Source of the DNA: Globobulimina sp.
Lineage: Eukaryota > Foraminifera > Rotaliida
Assembly (NCBI GenBank): GCA_003354225.1
Contig: PIVH01000033.1
Span: 1 to 9,879 of the forward strand
Direction of reading: 5' to 3'
DNA length: 9,879 nt
Position 1 is the first letter of the stretch. Each line of letters begins with the position of its first letter. Below the pieces are notes generated by a model. It was not told the origin of the DNA and searched no databases. It saw only the letters and a list, made by a program, of their open reading frames with translations. Below, one piece after another: positions 1-8,300 of the stretch. Position numbers and translations under genes: made by a program.

Positions 1-2
1 TT

Positions 3-2345
3 GCTGAAGATTTCCCGTTTGAAGATGATGACCAAATGGATGATTTCTCGCAAATCCCATTCCCAAAATCGCCAGAACTAAATCGTATCATTAATACTTG
101 TAATATTCGCCCAAATCCATTAAAAAGAAATTATATTGAATCCACGCTTTTAGATACCGGCAATCCGCAGTTCAAAACCACCAAATTATTTTCCATCCAG
201 AATCCCGGCGCTAACATCCAGACATTATCGTATATCAAAGGCATAGAAAATGTCCCTGCCTCAGCCGATACCATTAAAATTAAATGTACCTCGGAGACTG
301 TCCCAGACACTGTAACCTCGTTCAGTGAGTATGATGATTTGAAAATCGACTTCAATCAACGCCATATTAGATTTAATCGCCGCAGAACCATTACCAAAAC
401 CAAAGCGTATGTCGAAGAGACCCGCACTGATAAAATGATCCGCAAATATAATGACGGACAAATCAACCGTAACCGCAAATGGATTGCCAATGCAGCCAAA
501 TACCATAATGAGATCGGTGTAAACTTCCATGTTCGCATTGTATTCGGCAAAGTATTCATTAACGATCGCATATCGGACCGAATATGGATCCACAAAGAGG
601 AGGACTTTATTGCTGCCCTGAATGATGCCGATATCATTAAAACGAGAGCTGAATTATTACCCACTGTGTCCCCATTAACTGTGTTATTTGCCTCCTCATC
701 ATACTCCTATTATTATGCTGATAAATCATTTTATAACTCATTAGAGCGCATCGATGGCGACACCCAAGGAATCCTGACGTATATCAGTGCATTACACGGC
801 AGAATTAAAAAAACCGGATCCGGTTTCAGCTACGTTGCGACTGACCAACAGTTGCATGGATATATTAACAGCATCATCAACGAGCCGCTGCCATTAATAT
901 ACAAAGTAAAATTCAATAACTATCCATTACTAATGACTGTAGCCGACAACGTTGCAGAATATCATGATGGTGACTATTATGGGCATGCACGTGGCTGCAA
1001 TTCGATGGCGTTTCCTGTCAAAAAAACGGGTGTTTATTTTGGGTGCCGCAAGAAATTAAAACGAATATTCAACTTAACTGTATTAGACAATATGGACACA
1101 CTCAACAGATACCAGGCACATACCATTGATTTAGGATACATTTGGGATGTCTTAGGGTATCACATCACTAATCCGCGGTGCCTGAAATTGACTTTGATGA
1201 AATGTAATGCCGTAACTGCCAAAGCATGGTATTGCTCCACAAAGCACTCGCTTTTACGTGGAAACATCTTGGATTTATACCATTTATCGCCGTATTTGAA
1301 CCGCAAAGAAGTAGATTATGTGTTAAGTAATGTTGCGCCAATCGAGCCTGACATCCATGTGATAAATTACGCGCATCCATATCAAATGCATTCGTACGCA
1401 AATACCTTCAAATTTCAATTTAAAAACACACCGCGCTATCTTTTAACTGGTGTTCCTGCCGCGGACTTGCATGATAATAATTATTTTTATGCGAACAAAG
1501 CGTTGGCGTCAAACTCGTTTATTGTTGGTGGCACAGAGGTACATATTACGGAGACATACCGTAATGACATTATTGCTATGTCGACGATGCATTTACAATT
1601 AGCAAATAAATGTGTTTATGACCCATCATATTTTTGCCTGACACCAAATCACTGTAAATCATTCGATGCGAAATTAGAAGAATTAAAAATGAAAATTGAA
1701 TCTGATATGGCCAGAGATGGCAAGACAGCGAATGTCATCACTACGACCCTTAATAAATTGCATAAAGCCACAATCCAATCGAAATGCGGCCATTTAACCT
1801 CAAAATGCAAAGGCTGCCCCACGATACGACCCCAATTAGAGGATGGATTTAAAGGCATTCCTGGCTTAGGAAACGCACCGAGTGAACACACATTGATCAC
1901 TTATTATCACTCCTTTGCTATATCGCGCATTAAGGACCTTACAATCGATGGTGTGCCGGTCGTGTGGAGTGAAATGAATACGATGGATCAGTTAGGTTTG
2001 ACTTTCCATGAAGAAATCGCTGCGAAATTCCAGAATAATGATATTGGCAATCTGTTATTTCATAAAATATTGACAATCTCCGCCCAAAATGACCTGATTT
2101 TGAATGAAAACGCGTTGGAAACCCTGCTCATTAAACAGAATGAAGGCGTCACTCTACGTATTCGCACGAAAGTAATCAAGAAATATGCCATCCAACACGA
2201 CGATGACTCGGATGACGACGACGATGATCACACAAATAATGACAATAAAAACCATAATGACGATGACGATGTGGATGTGGACAATGCGATAATGAGCGGA
2301 GATAATGTCAATGATGAACAATATGACTCCGTCGATGAACCATAA
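3..2345 (+). CDS. Retrotransposon ORF1 protein, unrecognised family, 5' partial
   Basis: The frame is open from base 3 with no stop upstream, so the start is probably outside the window. The first visible ATG is at 36 and would give 769 residues; residues below count from it. I do not recognise the fold: no RRM and no canonical C-X2-C-X4-H-X4-C knuckle is visible. Two Cys/His groups may bind metal: C526, C534, H539, C540, and C584-G-H586 followed by C591-X2-C594. A short charged, possibly helical stretch lies around 542-560. Residues 722-769 are a tail dominated by Asp with some Asn. Basic runs occur near 112-150 and 337-342. By position it corresponds to the ORF1/gag-like RNA-binding protein of LINEs, which forms ribonucleoprotein particles with element RNA; that role is inferred from position only. 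Arg is mostly CGN and Ile mostly ATT/ATC, unlike ORF2. It could instead be a captured or host gene. Confidence 0.75.
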   Translation, partial: AEDFPFEDDDQMDDFSQIPFPKSPELNRIINTCNIRPNPLKRNYIESTLLDTGNPQFKTTKLFSIQNPGANIQTLSYIKGIENVPASADTIKIKCTSETVPDTVTSFSEYDDLKIDFNQRHIRFNRRRTITKTKAYVEETRTDKMIRKYNDGQINRNRKWIANAAKYHNEIGVNFHVRIVFGKVFINDRISDRIWIHKEEDFIAALNDADIIKTRAELLPTVSPLTVLFASSSYSYYYADKSFYNSLERIDGDTQGILTYISALHGRIKKTGSGFSYVATDQQLHGYINSIINEPLPLIYKVKFNNYPLLMTVADNVAEYHDGDYYGHARGCNSMAFPVKKTGVYFGCRKKLKRIFNLTVLDNMDTLNRYQAHTIDLGYIWDVLGYHITNPRCLKLTLMKCNAVTAKAWYCSTKHSLLRGNILDLYHLSPYLNRKEVDYVLSNVAPIEPDIHVINYAHPYQMHSYANTFKFQFKNTPRYLLTGVPAADLHDNNYFYANKALASNSFIVGGTEVHITETYRNDIIAMSTMHLQLANKCVYDPSYFCLTPNHCKSFDAKLEELKMKIESDMARDGKTANVITTTLNKLHKATIQSKCGHLTSKCKGCPTIRPQLEDGFKGIPGLGNAPSEHTLITYYHSFAISRIKDLTIDGVPVVWSEMNTMDQLGLTFHEEIAAKFQNNDIGNLLFHKILTISAQNDLILNENALETLLIKQNEGVTLRIRTKVIKKYAIQHDDDSDDDDDDHTNNDNKNHNDDDDVDVDNAIMSGDNVNDEQYDSVDEP

Positions 2346-2350
2346 TCTCT

Positions 2351-5300
2351 ATGTTTAGCTGCCCCAACAATGGCTGTATCAGCCCAATCGTCATAAATTA
2401 TTACAATTTGCGCCTAATTCCTATGCCTTCCTACCTTTGTTTTGTAGTATTATTACTATATTTGTATCAAATTAAATGCATCCATACCGCCATTAGCTCT
2501 CTTTTTTCCTTATTTATATGCACTGCCAATTTCTCTTTTTTCTCATACCCATTAATAATAAATCACCTTTTTTCTCTATTTCTAACCAATACTACCTCTT
2601 TTTTCTCCAATTTATTACCTTTATTTACCATTTTTTTCTTATTTTTATCTCATTTTAGTTCTTCTTTTTTCGATAATACGTTCATTGATTTGCATAATGT
2701 GAATATTGTCACAACCAATGCACTGAACCATTCTCCTTATTTTAAATTACATTCAAAACCAATTCTTGTTTTAATCACTCTCAAAATAAAACATAGACAA
2801 AACAGTAGTGACCAAAAGCAATTCCGCTCTGCACTTGACACGCTGCAAAATAACAGATTCTACCTCGGAATCAAGACAACGTACTCCATCCATAACTATT
2901 TTAATCATTACATGAACGTCATTCAAACTGAGTGTGTAACGGGATACATGATCAGCACTAAGGATCATAAACACACACAATCACTGTATCGCTTTATTGA
3001 GCGATATCAACACAGACTGCGGAAAATCTATCGATATCTCAAAATCATAATGGATAAATCATTGAGATGGATCACTGTGCGTATGCCACAGCATCGATAT
3101 CACCCGATCAAATCCTATATTATAAATCACTTTCCATCACATATACCCATTCGGTTTAAGAAGATACCATATCTCAATGAAACCGCTGAGCTAACACTTT
3201 ACAGACAGCTCCATGCATTCAGTAAAAGTCCTGCAAAAGTTTTGGCTCTGTACGACTTTATACTCAAAAACAACTATGTAGAAAACGACGTGATTTTGAA
3301 ACAAGCAGTCGCAAATAACAACTACCACATAAAATGGTTTGTCCCCACAGATAAAAAAGTACATGACATTAGAAATCATTGGCAAGGCACACATAACAGT
3401 TTAAATGTGAACATACACTCCGCAAATCGCGATAACTGGATAAATAATCAAAAAAACAATGCAGTTATCTCGTTAAACCAAATATTTAAGCAAGCGGTAA
3501 ACAAATATCACACTACAAACACACAACTCCGTAATTATAAAAACTATTTAATAAATAAAGTAATACAGGGACACGTCAACAACGCAGCGCAATCCGATCA
3601 TGATATTCCTGATATAATCCTAAAATATCCATTCATGCAAATATATGCACCATCCATTGAACCAATAACATCGACCCAAATCAAATTGAAAAGCATGAAA
3701 ATTGGATTTATGAACATCAATGGAAGTGCCAAAACTAAAATAAATCAAATGCATCCATATATGCAGCAACTTGTAACCCATCACAAACTTGACATAATAC
3801 TCTTAATTGACACCAGAACAAAACATCGACCAAATTGGAGACTACCTGGCTACAAATTAATGGCACATAAAGCGCCCATAGCCACAAATAATCTGCAGAA
3901 TGTTGGAGGAATCCTAATTTATTACCGATATAACTTGAAAAATAAAATCAATTTAATCAAAAAAACGAGAGGACATAATACAGCATGGATCTCCGTGAAA
4001 ATCAAAAACCAAATCAAACCCACATACATTGCCATAAATTACACTCGAACATATAAACCAAATTTGAGTGATCGCAGTCTCAAATTTTATAACTCCCTCA
4101 CTGACGATATAAATAATTACAAATCACAGTGCCATAATATGTACGTAATTGGAGATTTTAATGCCAGAATGGGCTCTCTGACAATGGACCATAACACAAA
4201 TGGCCACTACCGATACATGAAAATGATGCTTGATCGCACCAACCTAAAAATAGCCAATCCACAATTTGCTCCTAAATTCCTTACCTGTTTGGCAAAAGGC
4301 GCCCAAAATAGTGGTGGTTCAATTATAGATTATGTAATCACCAACAAACTAAGCTCCATTAAATCGATGCACGTTGATACTCATCCGGTCTTTATGGACC
4401 ATAGACCAGTTGTGTTCACCTTAAATAACACCAAATGTGAGACCACCACCATTGATAAACACCTAATACTAAGAACTGGCGCCCCCAACACCGCACTCAT
4501 AAAAATACATGATAAAATAATAAAAAAATCCACAAAATACCTCAAACAATTTACAGAGAACATAAATCAACCTCGCAACAAAAATGAACGACAATTCATC
4601 TCCCACATCACCTCCATCACTACGGCCTACATTTTGCATCTTGCCTCAATCAAAGCGTTCGGTTTGGCGGATTTCAACACTATGAACAAATGGGCAACGC
4701 TGTCACGGAAACAAATCACATTAAACATAAAGCAGAGATTGTTAATGAATACCAATAATAATACCAATGCGGGCAAAGAACTAATGGCAGCGGCTGAGGC
4801 AGAATATATTCAGAATAAACAGAATACCTTGACACAAAACACCATAAAATTCAGCAATCTTAACCATTCCAACAAATTGAAGACCTTTAAAACGTATAAC
4901 AAAAACAAGGATTTCATTTTGGATGAACCCTTCTTGCATTATAATAATACCATAATGGATAAAAATGAGGCACTGTCGCAATTTTTCTGCAAAATAAATG
5001 GTCCCATAGATGACCCCAACGATAATCCCCATATACAAAACATAAATGATTTCCAAAATGCACTCAATATGCCGTCGAACAACCATTTAACTTTCATTCC
5101 ACAGATACCCACAGATGACCTAAAAATAACACATGAAACATCACCAATTCCTACAATCACAAATATTGAAATGAATGTAGATTATAAAGAGGAAGAGGAT
5201 GTATTACAAACCCCGCACTACGACCCCAACTATGTCCCAATAACACAACCCATCATGAACGAATTATATGCGTTGGAACATAGTGACCAAACCTATAACA

Positions 5301-8300
5301 GTGATGATGATGTAATTTTAGATATGACCTCCCAAACACTGCACTCCCCGCTGACTTGTACCAACTTAACTGAGGAAGATGAAAAAAAGGAGACAGAGGA
5401 TGCCCCAAACTGCCAAAATACTCCAAAAACAAACAAAAAAGCTAAATATCGCTCCATTGAATTGGCCATTTCCTATGCAAATCAAAACAGTGCTCCAGGA
5501 TATGATGGAATAAAATCGGTACACCTCAAAACCAACGGAAACTCCATAAATGAATTATTATGTACAATGTTCAATGTTTGGAATAAGTCGTTCTTCATTC
5601 CATATTACTGGAGACTCGGCACTGTGATACCAATATTAAAAACAAAAGAGGGCAACACGCCAAACCAATACAGACCCATTACATTATTACCTATCATTTT
5701 TAAGACATACGAAAGACTCATCCTCTGGGAAATGAGCATAAAACATAAATTCAGAAGAAATCTACATACGTTGCAAGGCGGTAACAGATCCAGAAGAGGT
5801 GTGCCAGAACAGATTGGCTGTATCAATTTAATTGCAGAAACTGCCAAAATGCGAGAGATTCCCCTTTATTGTGCCCTCCTTGACATCCGTAAGGCGTTTG
5901 ACACAGTTTGGAGAAAAGGGCTCCTCTTCAAACTAAACAAGCAATTCAAAATACCACTAAATCTCTGCAAAATAATTCAGGCAATCTATGATAACACACA
6001 GTCTGCCATCAGAGATATACCCTTCATAACAAACAAATTCATGCTTCATAATGGTGTGCTGCAAGGATCAGTCCTTTCACCTGTCCTCTACGCAGCATTC
6101 CTAAATGACCTAATTGAGGAACTACAAAATTCCAAATGTGGCGCCGCTTCGCCTGACCCCAATGAACTAATTGCCTGCACTCTGTACGCCGATGACATCA
6201 TACTTACTGCGAATAAAATCTCCCACTTAAATAAGCTCCTAAAAATCTGCCAGAACCACAGCAACCATTGGAAATACCGATTTAATAATAAAAAATCTAA
6301 AACAATCATTTATAATGATAATACATTGAACAATAACAACATAAACACATATAATATCAATGACATAATGCTAATAAATCATGAATACCATAATATAAAT
6401 GCGATAAATAACAACAAACCCGCACCGATGATATTAATACAAAAACCTATCAATCACAAAGTGTTGGCGATAAACATAAACAATACACTGCAATCCTATG
6501 ATACCGATGAGATCCCACAAAAACACTTACAACGCTTTATAGACCATATCAAATTCTACGATGATATCAGTAATAAACCATATCCGATAATGTGGGATAA
6601 TATACGCTACGACCGAGACTTTGCACCGTCAGTAATGCATCTAAAGCTGAGACTCAATGGAGAAAGTCTACACTGTACAACTTTCATCAGATATCTAGGT
6701 GCTATGTTGTGCAGCTACGACTGCTCCAACTTGGTGTCGACGGAGTATACAAATGCGGCGTTCCTTAAAAAACTTGACTCAAAAGCTCACATTTTGTCGA
6801 CCTTAGACTTTAACCACATTTATATTTCACTCGCTGACAAAATACGAATACTGAAGACGTTCTACCTAGTCTACACAGAAATATTTGCACAAATTCTTGA
6901 TTGTGACAAAATAAAACTCAAACAAGCCACAGACAAACAACTCAAAACAATCCGTATACAAACAAAAATAAAAGACTTTGTTCCCGCGCAGCTTTACCTT
7001 TGGGCAGGAATCCCCACACCATATGAGAGATGGGTATCACTCAAAATCTCATTTTATTGGAAATTAATAAAAGGAGGAAACATTTCAATGATGCACCAAT
7101 GGGCAAAACTCCCCCATATCCATCACCACAAACTCTTTAAACAATATATTGATTTGAAAAACAAATGGCTGCCGCCAGTACGCCAAACCACAAACAATCG
7201 CATAACTTGGACAAACCCATTTGATTCTGTCACCCATTCACACGAACTAAAACCACTAATTGTAAAAAATCAACACATACAAATAATCAATAATTTAAAT
7301 CATTACCATCCAATCAAAATCCTAAATCATGTCACAGATAATTACAAACCGATGAATAGCTACGAACTCAACGAATTGGCAGATTACGTAAAGAATAATA
7401 TGATAACTGTATATAGAGAGATATTCTATAATTTCAATACTAAAAATAATTACTGCCACCTCTGCCATACTCGTACAAATATACCAATTGAATACCACTT
7501 AGCAGTGCTCTGCCCAAACCTAAACACCTTGAGACATGAATACTGGAATCATGCCTCTGCAATATTTGCAAAAAGCGGCGCGGCAATAAACAAAATACAT
7601 CATCATCTTTACATGCAACGACTAATTGAAATGTGCGAAAATGTCAATACACAAAAAGCCCAATTCTGGAAAATCCTATGTGGTGCAAATATATACAACA
7701 CTGACACCAATAATTTCACCTACATACATAAACAAATAAACATTAACACAAATAAACATACCTTATACAGAGAGGTAATCTCCCAAACACACCGCTGGCT
7801 CTCCCACACACTCGACATAAACAATGGCAATAGCACCATAAGACGCATCCGATCCAAACACAACTTAGTCCCCTCAAAAATGATAATATTCCACACACGC
7901 AATGACAATTTCCATGAATGGAGATATTACCAACATAAAATCAACAGTAATGACCTAATAATCGCCACAGACTCATCTCGCGATCCACAAACAAACACTG
8001 CAGGCATAGGCATCTGCATCATAGACAGAAACAAAATACATTGCTTCACACAACCTATTGGCCCGCAGTCTAATCATTATGGCGAACTCTATGCCATTCA
8101 CAAATCACAATTCCTCCTCAATTACTGCAAAATAGATACTTCCAATCGGAGAATCTTAATATTTACGGACTCTTTATTCAACTTCCTTCCCCTCATAATC
8201 ACTCCAAAAAATCCAAATAACAAACCACTATCCATCCTATTTAAGAACACACAAAATTATATCAAACGTAAACAAATCATATTATGGAAAGTAAAATCAC

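Noticed and set aside
2199-2342. GAT/GAC-rich run as a microsatellite
   Set aside because: The codons are mixed and interrupted by Asn, Val and Met codons; it is better described as the acidic tail of ORF1.
131-2345. Several - strand open frames of 70-110 codons across ORF1
   Set aside because: They lie opposite a long coding frame, have no recognisable motifs and overlap one another, so they are shadow frames.
2771-7908. - strand open frames of 60-101 codons opposite ORF2
   Set aside because: The A-rich, G-poor sense strand lowers stop frequency on the opposite strand in some frames; the products look like random hydrophobic sequence.
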